Shown in pieces: positions 37,401 through 45,700 of a stretch of DNA of 64,000 bases. Numbering within the stretch: the stretch's first letter is position 1; every line of letters begins with the position of its first letter. A program made the translations under genes and the position numbers. Where the stretch lies: assembly GCF_008728855.1 (NCBI RefSeq), contig NZ_CP042906.1:1302001-1366000 (forward strand), in the 5' to 3' direction. The notes under the pieces were generated by a model. It was not told the origin of the DNA. It saw only the letters and a program-made list of their open reading frames with translations, and made no database searches. Source of the stretch: Hypericibacter terrae. Its GTDB lineage: Bacteria; Pseudomonadota; Alphaproteobacteria; Dongiales; Dongiaceae.

Positions 37401-39897
37401 GATCGAGCGTGGTGTATAGAGCCAGGCGAAGCCGGGCGACCGCCGCCCGGTCGACGAGATCGATCACCCGTTCCGACAGGGCCGAGAGGCGCGCCTCGGC
37501 CGCGGGGAGATCCCCGGTCAGAAACTCGCACTCGGCGCGGTGGCGCTCCAGATCGAACATGAGGCGATAGTCGAGCTCCCAGCTGGCTCCCGCCAGCAAG
37601 GCGGAGCCGGCCGCGAAGTAGGCCAGCGCCGACGCATAGGCGGTCGACGCCTTGGCGCGTTTGCCGGCAATGAGATTGAGCGCGGCAACCTGCCTCCGCT
37701 CTTCGGGCGAATGAATCAAGGCGGCGCCGCGGTCGAGCTGGTTGACGATCTCGAAGATGCTCTCCTCGAGCTCCGCGGCGGCGGTCCGGGACGCCAGCAC
37801 CCGGCCGATCCGGAGATGCATGGCCGGCCGCTCGGCGTCAGGGATCAGCGCGTATGCCGCCTCCTGGACACGGTCATGGAGGAAGGAGTAGCCGCCGCCC
37901 TCGGGACGCAGAACGAGTCCCGTCCGGACGGCCTCCCAGAGCGCCGCGCGGACCGCGTCTTCGGGCATCCCCAGCAGCATCGTCAAGGTGGATGCCCGCG
38001 CATTGTCGCCAAGGCAGGCCAGCTGCTGCAGGAGGTTCAGGGCAACGGTCGGGAGGCGATTGAGCTTTCCCGCCATGAGCTCCGCCACGTTGGCGGTGAT
38101 CCGCTTGGCGCGGATTCGATCCATGTCCCACTGCCACGCCGCAGCGTCGAGATTGAAGGACAGCAGATTCTCCTCGGCCAGGGCCGTGACGAACTGGATC
38201 GCAAAGAAGGGATTGCCGCCGGTCTTCTCGAACACCAGCTCGGCCAGGGACTGCACTCTTCCCGGCTCGGCATGCAGGGCATCGGCGACCAGGCGCCTCA
38301 CGTCGCTCGGCAGAAGGGGCGCGAGCACGATCTGTTTCACGTTGGCGGCGGTTCCGCGGATCGCCTCCAGCGCGCGCGCGAGCGGGTGGTCGGGGCCAAC
38401 CTCGTTGTCGCGATAGGCGCAGACGAGCAGCAGATGGCTGACCTCCGGATCGGTGGCGAGGCGCTCGAGCAGCTCGAGGGTCGCCATGTCCATCCATTGC
38501 AGATCGTCGAGAAACAGGGCGAGGGGATGCTCGGCCCGCGCAAAGACGGCGAGGAACCGCCGGAACACCTGCTGGAACCGGTTCTGCGCATCGCGCGGCG
38601 GAAGCTCGGGAACCGGCGGTTGGTCGCCGATGACGTGGACGAGCTCCGGGATCAGGTTGACCATGAGCTGGCCGCTGGACCCGAGCGCCTCCAGCAAGGC
38701 GTCCCGCCAGCGGGCCAGCTCCGCATCGTTCTTGCTGAGCAACTGGCGGATCAGGCTCTGAAACGCCTGCGCCAGCGTGGCGTAGGGAATGTTGCGCTTA
38801 TACTGGTAGAACTTGCCGGCGGCGAAGAGTCCGCGGGACGCGACCAGGGCCTTGTGGAGTTCGTTGACGATCGAGGATTTGCCGATGCCCGCATAACCGG
38901 ACACCAGCACGAGCTCGGTCGTGCCCTGCGCGACGACGCGATCGAAGGCGGAGATGAGCGCGTCGATCTCGGCTTCGCGCCCGTAGAGCTTTTCCGGAAT
39001 CATCAGCCGGTCCGGCGCGTCGCGCGCGGCCAGGCGGAACGGGTCGATGCGGCGGTGTGTCTCCCATCCCCCGAGGCACCGCCGCAGGTCGGCTTCGACG
39101 CCGGCCGCGGTCTGATAACGGTCTTCGGCGGTCTTGGCGAGAAGCTTCAGGATGATGGCGCAGATGGGATCGGGTATTCCCTCGACGCGTTCGTTCGGCG
39201 GCGTCGGCTGGCGGGCGACATGGCAATGGACCCATTCCATCGGATCCGAGGCGGTGAATGGCAGAGCACCCGTGAGCAATTCATAGAGAGTGACGCCCAG
39301 CGAATAGAGGTCGCTCCGGGCATCGATCGACCGGTTCATGCGACCGGTCTGCTCCGGCGCCATATAGGCGAAGGTGCCGGCGATGATTTCGGGGGGCGCG
39401 GGGGCCTGGCGTTCGCGCGGCAGCAGCGATGCGATGCCGAAACCCGTGAGCCGGACATTGCCCGCGGCGTCGACCAGCAGATGCGCCGGCTTGATGTCCT
39501 TGTGGATGAGTCCGCGCTGATGGACCTGGCGCAAGGCCGCCGTCAGGGCGATCGCGACCTGCAGAAAGCGCGTCACCTCCAGCGGGCGCCCGCGGACGCC
39601 GATCAGCGGGTTGCCGCCAGGATCCTGAAGCACCAGCATCGGGCGGCCGTCATGCCGGACGAGGGCGAGGGGACGCACGGCCCAGGCGGGATCGAGCTTG
39701 TCGGCCAGGGAATATTCATGTTCGAGCCGCGCGAGGCTCAACGGTGCCTGCTGTGCCAGCACCGGAGCCAGGACCAGGATCGAAACGGCATTGCCGCGCT
39801 GCCGGCCGCGATAGAGGACGAACTCGCGGCCTTCCCGCAATGTCTCGAACTCATATCTGGAAAGCTCCGTCACGAACGGCTTGATCCCTGATCGCAT
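34462..39897 (-). CDS. giant multi-domain sensor: protein-kinase-like/AAA/TPR/GAF/PAS/HisKA_2 histidine kinase
   Basis: 1811 aa from ATG 39897; a TTG at 39927 would add 10 residues. Domains in order: Ser/Thr kinase-like (about 10-285), STAND-type AAA ATPase with Walker A GYAGIGKSS (334-342) and LFLDDLQWMD, a long TPR-like helical region (about 680-1320), GAF (about 1340-1500), PAS (about 1515-1600), and a HisKA_2/HATPase kinase with EVHHRVKNNLQL (from 1611) and NELVSNALKHAF. The kinase-like domain keeps HKDIKPAH but has GFG (152-154) where DFG is expected and no clear VAIK lysine. It is soluble and starts the minus-strand array. Confidence 0.9.
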   Translation of the reverse strand: MRSGIKPFVTELSRYEFETLREGREFVLYRGRQRGNAVSILVLAPVLAQQAPLSLARLEHEYSLADKLDPAWAVRPLALVRHDGRPMLVLQDPGGNPLIGVRGRPLEVTRFLQVAIALTAALRQVHQRGLIHKDIKPAHLLVDAAGNVRLTGFGIASLLPRERQAPAPPEIIAGTFAYMAPEQTGRMNRSIDARSDLYSLGVTLYELLTGALPFTASDPMEWVHCHVARQPTPPNERVEGIPDPICAIILKLLAKTAEDRYQTAAGVEADLRRCLGGWETHRRIDPFRLAARDAPDRLMIPEKLYGREAEIDALISAFDRVVAQGTTELVLVSGYAGIGKSSIVNELHKALVASRGLFAAGKFYQYKRNIPYATLAQAFQSLIRQLLSKNDAELARWRDALLEALGSSGQLMVNLIPELVHVIGDQPPVPELPPRDAQNRFQQVFRRFLAVFARAEHPLALFLDDLQWMDMATLELLERLATDPEVSHLLLVCAYRDNEVGPDHPLARALEAIRGTAANVKQIVLAPLLPSDVRRLVADALHAEPGRVQSLAELVFEKTGGNPFFAIQFVTALAEENLLSFNLDAAAWQWDMDRIRAKRITANVAELMAGKLNRLPTVALNLLQQLACLGDNARASTLTMLLGMPEDAVRAALWEAVRTGLVLRPEGGGYSFLHDRVQEAAYALIPDAERPAMHLRIGRVLASRTAAAELEESIFEIVNQLDRGAALIHSPEERRQVAALNLIAGKRAKASTAYASALAYFAAGSALLAGASWELDYRLMFDLERHRAECEFLTGDLPAAEARLSALSERVIDLVDRAAVARLRLALYTTLDRTDRGVEVGLDCLRHVGIELSPHPTDGDVGRELDRMWQLLAGRPIEQLLDLPLMTDPDWLATMDVLAELLPPARFTDNNLHDVVLLRMTNLSLEHGNCDASCHAYAVLNIALGLRLGDYQAGFRFGQLGRDLVDKRGLERFKARVYMAFGAITIPWTMHVLSGRVLIKQAFDIANAMGDLTYAVYSCKNLVTNLLISGEPLQDVQREAEQALAFARKARFGLYVDVFTDQLMLIRELRGLEPDIFRPEGSEQDDRWFEKHLAEGAARLALATSWYWIHRMQARFLAQDDTGGVAAAASAHDLLWATRSHLEIAEYHFYGALTRAAACDSTNGELRERHFGLLQAHYRQIAVWAKSCPENFANRAALVAAEIARLEGRELDAMRLYEEAIRLARQYGFIQNEAIANELTARFYRARGFQTSADAYLLAARAGYLRWGADGKVRLLDRSYPQLRQDLAGPRPESTIGTTVERLDLATMVKVSQAVSSEIDLPKLIDTFMVLALEQAGADRGLLILSRGEELQIEAEATTLRDTVVVCFRRSAVAAEELPESVLRYVLRTQESLLLDDASNRNPFSGDRYIRRNRSRSILCLPLIKQAKLIGILYLENRLTSHVFTPARIAVLRLLASQAAISLENARLFADLQHAEAYLAESQRLAHMGSFAFNSSHTKLFWSEEIYRIYEVDRETAPTFEVGRQRNHPGEPTLVQKIMDRVSEDGGNHELDHRLRMPDGSTKNLHVVVHAEKNAAGEVDYVGTVMDVTASVQAQERLRASLQEKEALLKEVHHRVKNNLQLISSLLSLQASRIADPAVAELFSESRNRVRSMALVHENLYRAGNFARIPMRTHVQNLCAHLIRAYGLHSRDVDLTTDIDEVELGLDQAIATGLIINELVSNALKHAFPDERPGRVRVELKLLPAGRCRLAVIDNGVGLPSDRNTQQADTVGLQLVYDLMQQLHARLDLQREGGTTFAIVFDADTGTETNR

Positions 39898-40210
39898 CAG
39901 ACGGGGGGGAGCATAAGGGTTTTGCAAATAGCCAGATAGGCGAAAGCAATGGTTTTCACCGTCCCGTGCTCACGCCCGATCGCTCGTTCCGGCACGCTTA
40001 GGAACTTCGTCGACAAGGAATTTTGTCGGACGACAGGCCTTCGGATCGGTGGCTTCGCGCCCTTTCGCAAGAATTCACGCGGTCTCACTAGGGGTATTTC
40101 GGGTCATGGCGCAAGGCTGTGAAGGCAGGATTCGCGGTCCGCCCTTCGGCGCGGCCGATGGGCAGGTGCATCCCGGTGCCGCTTTCTTGCCCCAGCAACC
40201 GGAGATTCCC
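39898..40210. other. intergenic region between divergent genes, 313 bp
   Basis: It lies between the giant kinase (minus) and the SnoaL-like gene (plus) and should hold both promoters. The left part is AT-richer around 39915-39965. No convincing promoter hexamers or regulator palindromes were found. Confidence 0.4.
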
Positions 40211-40681
40211 ATGTCCTACGCGAGACCGCCGCTTCCCCCGTTTATCGCCGAGACCGCGGCGCGGAAAGTCCGCCTCGCCGAGGACGCCTGGAACAGCCGC
40301 GATCCGCAACTCGTCTCCCTCGGCTATTCCGCCGACAGCGCCTGGCGAAACCGCGCCGAGTACATCACCGGGCGGTCCGCCATCGTGGAATTCCTGGGGC
40401 GCAAGTGGATCCGCGAGCTGGACTGCCGGCTGATCAAGGAGCTCTGGGCCTTCGCCGACAATCGCATCGCCGTGCGCTTCGCCTATGAGTGGCATGACGA
40501 TGCGGGCAACTGGTTCCGCTCCTATGGCAATGAGAACTGGGAATTCGGCGACGCCGGGCTGACGCACCGGCGCTTCGCCTGCATCAACGACCTGCCGATT
40601 CCGGAGGCCGATCGCCGCTGTTTCTGGTCGCTTGGCTCCCGCCCTGCGGACTATCCGGGCCTGTCCGAGCTGGGGCTCTGA
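40211..40681 (+). CDS. DUF1348 / NTF2-like protein
   Basis: 156 aa. Residues such as [32 protein letters not shown] and [24 protein letters not shown] are typical of the DUF1348 branch of the SnoaL/NTF2 fold. These small proteins form cone-shaped pockets; no enzymatic role is established. ATG 40211 is supported by GGAGAT five bases upstream and by the family N terminus. It stands alone, divergent from the kinase array. Confidence 0.85.
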   Translation: MSYARPPLPPFIAETAARKVRLAEDAWNSRDPQLVSLGYSADSAWRNRAEYITGRSAIVEFLGRKWIRELDCRLIKELWAFADNRIAVRFAYEWHDDAGNWFRSYGNENWEFGDAGLTHRRFACINDLPIPEADRRCFWSLGSRPADYPGLSELGL

Positions 40682-40747
40682 AGCAACGGCCCGGCGACAG
40701 GGCCGGATGGATACGACGCGGTATCGCAGGACGGGGTCAACCCGAAC

Positions 40748-40787
40748 CCACCCGATCAGAGAATTGAAGCCACCCGACCCGAGAATT
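40748..40787. repeat. two 18-bp direct repeats, possible IS terminus remnant
   Basis: CCACCCGATCAGAGAATT at 40748-40765 and CCACCCGACCCGAGAATT at 40770-40787, 22 bp apart with two mismatches. Multiple short repeats of this style occur at the ends of IS21-family elements, but no transposase is near, so this is at most a relic. It lies just upstream of the porin gene and could also be a regulator site. Confidence 0.45.
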
Positions 40788-40833
40788 CATGTCAGGACAG
40801 CCATCCGGGGGGAAGGGGAAGGGGAAGCGACGC

Positions 40834-42210
40834 ATGATCGCGATGCGCGTCGCCCTTCGTGCCGGGCTGTTTGCCGCGATCGTGGCAATCTTGGCCAGCC
40901 GCGCGGCCAGTGCCGACGACGACATCTGGCACCTCGAGAAGCTCAGCGGCGACTGGGGCGGCGTTCGCACCGAGCTGCAGAATCAGGGCTTCGACATCAC
41001 CCTGGACTATGTCGGCGAGACGATGGGCGATGTCTCCGGCGGCGTCGAGCGCGGTTTTGTCTATCAGGGGCGGCTGCAACTGTCGCTCGATGTCGATCTC
41101 GACAAGCTCATGGGCTGGCAGGGCGCGCTCTTCCATGTGACCGGCTATCAGATCCAGCGGACCGGCGGCGGCATCGGTGCCCGCAGCGGCGCACTCAGCG
41201 ATCCCAGCTCGATCGAGGCCCATCCGTCGACGAGACTGTTCACGCTCTGGCTGCAGCAAAGCCTGTTCGATGACGAGGTTTCTGTCCGCGTCGGCCAGCT
41301 CGCGGCCGACGACGAGTTCATGATCAGCCCGACCGCCGCGAACCTGCTCAACAGCACCTTCGGGTTCGCGGATATCCTGGCTCTCAATCTGCCCAGCGGC
41401 GGACCCGAATATCCGCTGGCAACCCCGGGGCTTCGCATCCAGGTGAACCCGACGCCGGAGCTCTCGCTTCTCGCGGCAGTCTTCAGCGGCGATCCGGCCG
41501 GCGACACTTGCTCGGGCAATCCTCAGCTCTGCAACGGCAGCGGCACGACATTCAGTTTCAGCGGCGGAACCTTCTGGATCGGCGAGGCCCAATACGCGAT
41601 CAACCAGGGAGACCAGGCCGAAGGCCTTCCCGGCGTCTACAAGCTGGGCGTCTGGTATCAGGACGCTTCCTTCGCCGATCAGCGTTTCGGTGTCGATGCC
41701 GCGGGCAACAAGGTGTCGCTGGCGTCGGGCGCCGCGGTCGGGGCGGAGAACCATGAGGGAAATGGCGGGATCTACGGGCTGGCGGACCAGACCCTCTGGC
41801 GCAGCAACGACAAGGACCGGACCCTCAACGCCTTCCTGCGCATCGGCGTATCGCCCGCGGACCGCAACCTGATCTCGTTCTATGTCGATGGCGGCCTCGG
41901 ATTCACCGGGCTCGTCCCGACCCGAGACCAGGATACGCTGACCTTCGGTGCCGCCTATGCCCGGATCAGCGACGATGCGGCCCATCTCGACAAGGATACC
42001 CGCCGCCTCGACGACCCGAGCTTTCCGGTGCGCGACGAGGAGATCGTCCTCGAGCTCAGCTATCTGGCCCAGGTGACGCCCGCGGTCACGCTGCAGCCGG
42101 ATATCCAATATATCATTCGCCCGGGCGGCTCGGCGCCCGATCCCGGCGATCCCGACGGCACGATCCCGAATGCTCTCGTCCTCGGCGTTAGGGCGACTCT
42201 CGTCTTCTGA
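40834..42210 (+). CDS. OprB-family carbohydrate-selective porin
   Basis: 458 aa from ATG 40834, which has GGGGAAGGGGAAG upstream; ATG 40789 is rejected for lack of one. The signal peptide is MIAMRVALRAGLFAAIVAILASRAASA. The mature protein begins LSGDWGGVRTELQNQGFDITLDYVGE, the characteristic OprB start, and ends in an outer-membrane-type C terminus with terminal Phe (ATLVF). A two-Cys loop (DTCSGNPQLCNG) may be disulfide-linked. It forms a channel for sugars or other small solutes. No sugar transporter is adjacent. Confidence 0.88.
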   Translation: MIAMRVALRAGLFAAIVAILASRAASADDDIWHLEKLSGDWGGVRTELQNQGFDITLDYVGETMGDVSGGVERGFVYQGRLQLSLDVDLDKLMGWQGALFHVTGYQIQRTGGGIGARSGALSDPSSIEAHPSTRLFTLWLQQSLFDDEVSVRVGQLAADDEFMISPTAANLLNSTFGFADILALNLPSGGPEYPLATPGLRIQVNPTPELSLLAAVFSGDPAGDTCSGNPQLCNGSGTTFSFSGGTFWIGEAQYAINQGDQAEGLPGVYKLGVWYQDASFADQRFGVDAAGNKVSLASGAAVGAENHEGNGGIYGLADQTLWRSNDKDRTLNAFLRIGVSPADRNLISFYVDGGLGFTGLVPTRDQDTLTFGAAYARISDDAAHLDKDTRRLDDPSFPVRDEEIVLELSYLAQVTPAVTLQPDIQYIIRPGGSAPDPGDPDGTIPNALVLGVRATLVF

Positions 42211-42365
42211 GCGTTGCCGCCGGCGGAGCCGCAGCCCCTTCTCTTGTTTGCCGGAACGATGGCCTGGCTTCGCCACGAAGGCCGGAGGCGGCCGTTCATC
42301 GGTATTCCCGCCGTGCTATGGTCGCGCTCCATTCGAAGGACCCGGCGGCGGGAGGCGGCGTTCCG

Positions 42366-43724
42366 ATGCGGTTCTGCATTCTGGCCCGGCGTGCGGCATT
42401 CGGTTTGGGTTTGATCGCGATCGCCGCTCTCGACGGCTGTTCCGCGTCTCCGGTGGAAGGCGTTCTTTCGACCGCGCCGGATCAGGCCAGCGCGGTCTCG
42501 GGCGACGAGATGAATGCCATGATCGAGGCGGACTTCGTCGCCCACGATCCGGATTATCGAGAGCAAAGAATCCATTTCGGCGAACGTCTCCGCGCGCTCG
42601 CCGAGAGCCTGGCCGGCATTCAGGCCACCGGAAATATCATGGCCTGCTCCACTCAGATGTATCTCGAGGCGGACTGGCTCTACGAATACACCGTGGAGTG
42701 GGCGCGCCTCGACCTGCAGCGGACGCAGCTCGCCGAGAGCCTGACGAACCTCAATCAGGATTTCGCGCGCCGGCAGTCGCCGGGGAGCGGATTCTGGGGC
42801 GTTTGCTACGACGAATGGTTCTTGCAGGCCGAAGCCACGCTGGCGGCGCTGGAAGAGCATTCTGACGGAAGGTGGCGGCCGCTGCCGCTATATCGGGTCC
42901 GCATCCCGGATCGAATCAGCACGCCGGAGAGAATGAAAACCTATCTGGAGCAACTGCTCGTCTCCGATATCGCGACGACGGGCCGGGACAACCGGGGCGA
43001 GCTCGGAAACATAACGACCATACTGTCCTCGGCCCTCTTCAAAGACTACCTTCGGGAGTATCTGCGGGAGGCCATCGGCCACGGCCGCGACGGCCAGGAC
43101 GATCAGCTCCGCGGCCGCTTCCATGCGATGTACAGCGACTTCCTGCGCCGGTGGCAGGATCCGCTGACCGGCTACTGGGGCGCCTGGTATCGCAACAAGG
43201 GGCGGATCTACAAGACCGCCGATCTGAGTATCACCTACCATACGATCGCATATCTTCGCGGGCAGGTCGCGTATTGGCCGCAGATCATCGACACGACATT
43301 GCGCATCAGGAACGACCCGTATCCCCTCGGTTGGCTTCATGACGGACACCTCAACAACCACAACAATTACGACGTGGCGCGGATCCTGAAATATGGATGG
43401 GATCACATGTCGGCCACTCAGAGACAGCAGGCGCGCGAGGCCATCCGGGAGATGCTGACCTGGACTCTCGAGGAGTCCTTCAACGCGGATGGCAGCTTCA
43501 AGACAGACCCGACTTTCTTCAGCTCGGTGTCGGCGGACTATTATTTCGGCGTCTCGTTCCTGGACGAGATTGGCTTCTGGAACCGCGAAGAGCGGTTCTG
43601 GACCGAGGAAGAGTTCGCCGGAAGCGATGCCATCTGCCGCCGGATCAAGGTCCGCATGACGGCGGCCGCACTCGACGACCCGCAGGCACATGTCGCGCTG
43701 GAAAAGCTGAACGCAGCCTGCTGA
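42366..43724 (+). CDS. lipoprotein of unknown function, possible alpha/alpha-toroid fold
   Basis: 452 aa. The signal ends in a lipobox-like ALDGC, so the protein is probably lipid-anchored. The sequence is helical and rich in Trp and Tyr, with a well-conserved-looking core (DPLTGYWGAWY, SITYHTIAYLRGQV, DGHLNNHNNYDVARIL) that resembles alpha/alpha-barrel glycan-acting or terpenoid-cyclase-type folds. I do not recognise the family. It follows the porin by 155 bp on the same strand and may work with it. Confidence 0.6.
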   Translation: MRFCILARRAAFGLGLIAIAALDGCSASPVEGVLSTAPDQASAVSGDEMNAMIEADFVAHDPDYREQRIHFGERLRALAESLAGIQATGNIMACSTQMYLEADWLYEYTVEWARLDLQRTQLAESLTNLNQDFARRQSPGSGFWGVCYDEWFLQAEATLAALEEHSDGRWRPLPLYRVRIPDRISTPERMKTYLEQLLVSDIATTGRDNRGELGNITTILSSALFKDYLREYLREAIGHGRDGQDDQLRGRFHAMYSDFLRRWQDPLTGYWGAWYRNKGRIYKTADLSITYHTIAYLRGQVAYWPQIIDTTLRIRNDPYPLGWLHDGHLNNHNNYDVARILKYGWDHMSATQRQQAREAIREMLTWTLEESFNADGSFKTDPTFFSSVSADYYFGVSFLDEIGFWNREERFWTEEEFAGSDAICRRIKVRMTAAALDDPQAHVALEKLNAAC

Positions 43725-43962
43725 GGGCGATGTCCCGCCTGGCTTGTGGCTGCCGCGAGGACGGGGCCGCCCCTTGCATGCCCGGGCCCCGGCGCCCGCC
43801 TTCCTGGATCAAAGGGGGCGTTAAGCATTTGAAATAATTATAAAAATATGACCATGTCGGCTGCTCGAAGAGGGCGGTTGTCGCGGCTGCCGATGGCGGC
43901 TAGAACGCTCGCACGGGCTTTGTGCTCCCGCATTGCCGCCCGATGGCCGCGAGTTGCCAACG

Positions 43963-44769
43963 ATGGAAGTCAGACCGCTCACGGGTGCGCTCGGGGCCGA
44001 AATCTACGGCGTGGATCTCGCCGCGCCGCTCGATGACCCGACGATCGCCGCGATCCGCTCGGCGCTGCTCGAGCATCTGCTGGTGGTGTTCCGCGACCAG
44101 CGTCTGACGCCCGCCCAGCATGCCGACTTCGCGCGGCGCTTCGGGCCGCTCCACACATTCGCCTATACCGCCGCTCGCGCGCTCCCCGGTTATCCGGAGG
44201 TGCTCCGCGTCGTGAAGGAGAAGGAGGACCGCAAGGTCTTCGGCGAGCTGTGGCATGCGGACGTGACCTTTCTCGAGAGGCCGGTCCTCGGCTCCATCCT
44301 CCATGCGATCGAGACCCCGGCAACGGGAGGCGACACCCTGTTTGCGAACATGTATCTCGCCTATGAGAGCCTGTCCGACGGTATGAAGGCGTTGCTCGAA
44401 CGCCTGACGGCCGTGCATGAGAGCGAGGTGCGGGCGGAGAATGCCGGTCCGGCTGCGAACGGGACGCCGGGCGGCTTCGTCACGATGGGGACCGAGCATC
44501 CGGTCGTCCGCACCCACCCGGAGACGGGACGCAAGTCGCTCTTCGTCAACCGGACCTACACGACGCGTTTCAGCGGCATGACCGTCTCGGAAAGCCGGCC
44601 GCTGCTGGAATTCCTGTTCGAGCATGCGACCCAGCCCGAATTCATCACGCGGCTGCGCTGGGGGCCCGGGACGGTGACCTTCTGGGACAATCGCTGCACC
44701 CAGCATCGGCCGCTCAACGACTATCACGGCCAGCGCCGCGAGATGCACCGCATCACGATCGCGGACTGA
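43963..44769 (+). CDS. TauD/TfdA-family Fe(II)/2-oxoglutarate dioxygenase
   Basis: 268 aa, the usual size. The Fe(II) triad is visible: WHADVTF (His-X-Asp, about 95-97) and distal His in TQHRPLNDY, followed by REMHRITI with the 2-oxoglutarate Arg. The N terminus LGAEIYGVDLAAPLDD is typical of the family. It hydroxylates a small substrate such as a sulfonate or an aryloxy acid; sulfur-starvation genes are not nearby, so the substrate is open. ATG 43963 gives the standard N terminus. Confidence 0.92.
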   Translation: MEVRPLTGALGAEIYGVDLAAPLDDPTIAAIRSALLEHLLVVFRDQRLTPAQHADFARRFGPLHTFAYTAARALPGYPEVLRVVKEKEDRKVFGELWHADVTFLERPVLGSILHAIETPATGGDTLFANMYLAYESLSDGMKALLERLTAVHESEVRAENAGPAANGTPGGFVTMGTEHPVVRTHPETGRKSLFVNRTYTTRFSGMTVSESRPLLEFLFEHATQPEFITRLRWGPGTVTFWDNRCTQHRPLNDYHGQRREMHRITIAD

Positions 44770-45028
44770 GGCGCGGGCCCGGCGCCCGAAGTTGCAATGA
44801 TATAATATAACGCCCGAGACGCCGATATAGCCTGGAAAACCGTTCGCCGAACGGGTCTCACGCGCGGGCTCAAATCGCACGGCGCTCTGTGCAATAATCC
44901 ACCCGGGTTAGATCAAAAATCCAATCGTCGTGTCGTCGCCGGCAGGTGCTTAGCACCAGACCTGCCGATGGTCGCGACGTAAAAAAGAATCGACGTCTTT
45001 GACGCACAGACAGAGGAAGGACCCTGAT

Positions 45029-45601
45029 ATGGCGAAAGTTTCGATCCATCCTTCGGTGGATGGGGGCGTGAAGCCCGGCAAGAAGGATTTTGCCGGCGGC
45101 ACGCTCACCTGCAAATGCAAGACCAATCCCGTCGAGGTGAAGATCTCCTCCCAGATCGCGCATAACCATGCCTGCGGCTGCACCAAATGCTGGAAGCCGG
45201 CCGGTGCGCTGTTTGCCGTCGTGGCCGTGGCGCCGCGCGACAAGGTCAAGGTGACGAAGAACGAGAACAAGCTGAAGGTCGTGGATTCCAGCGCGACGAT
45301 CCAGCGCCATGCCTGCAAGGAATGCGGCACCCATATGTATGGCCGCATCGAGAAGAAAGACCATCCCTTCTACGGCCTCGATTTTGTCCATACCGAGCTC
45401 TCCAAGGAAGAGGGCTGGTCGCCGCCGGAATTCGCCGCCTTCGTGTCCTCGATCATCGAATCCGGGGCCAAGCCGGAGAACATGGGCGCGGTCCGCGCGC
45501 GGCTGAAGGAACTGAAGCTCGAGCCCTATGACTGCCTGTCGCCGGCTCTGATGGATTTCATCGCGACGCATATCGCCAAGGCGTCGGGCGTTCTGAAGTA
45601 G
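45029..45601 (+). CDS. gfa: S-(hydroxymethyl)glutathione synthase (glutathione-dependent formaldehyde-activating enzyme)
   Basis: 190 aa with AGAGGAAGG before the ATG. The zinc-binding cysteines of the Gfa family are present in [17 protein letters not shown] and HACKECGTH. Gfa speeds the addition of formaldehyde to glutathione; the product is the substrate of the next gene, adhC, which begins 99 bp downstream. A GC-rich hairpin (45631-45654) lies between the two and may reduce or split transcription. Confidence 0.95.
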   Translation: MAKVSIHPSVDGGVKPGKKDFAGGTLTCKCKTNPVEVKISSQIAHNHACGCTKCWKPAGALFAVVAVAPRDKVKVTKNENKLKVVDSSATIQRHACKECGTHMYGRIEKKDHPFYGLDFVHTELSKEEGWSPPEFAAFVSSIIESGAKPENMGAVRARLKELKLEPYDCLSPALMDFIATHIAKASGVLK

Positions 45602-45630
45602 GCTTGCTCTCGAACTAATCCGCGCGTCCC

Positions 45631-45654
45631 GGGCCGCCGCCTTGTTGGCGGCCC
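45631..45654 (+). terminator. hairpin between gfa and adhC
   Basis: GGGCCGCC, loop GCCTTGTT, GGCGGCCC: an 8-bp perfect stem 30 bases after gfa. There is no T-run, so it may stabilise the gfa mRNA or act as a partial terminator. Confidence 0.4.
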
Positions 45655-45700
45655 GGCGGCGTCCGCGTCTCTGTGACACCTGAAGAAGAGGTTGGATCCC

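Noticed and set aside
34876-37419. An 847-codon open frame on the plus strand, antisense to the giant kinase
   Set aside because: It has no family features, and long antisense frames are expected opposite GC-rich coding DNA; the minus-strand domains are clear.
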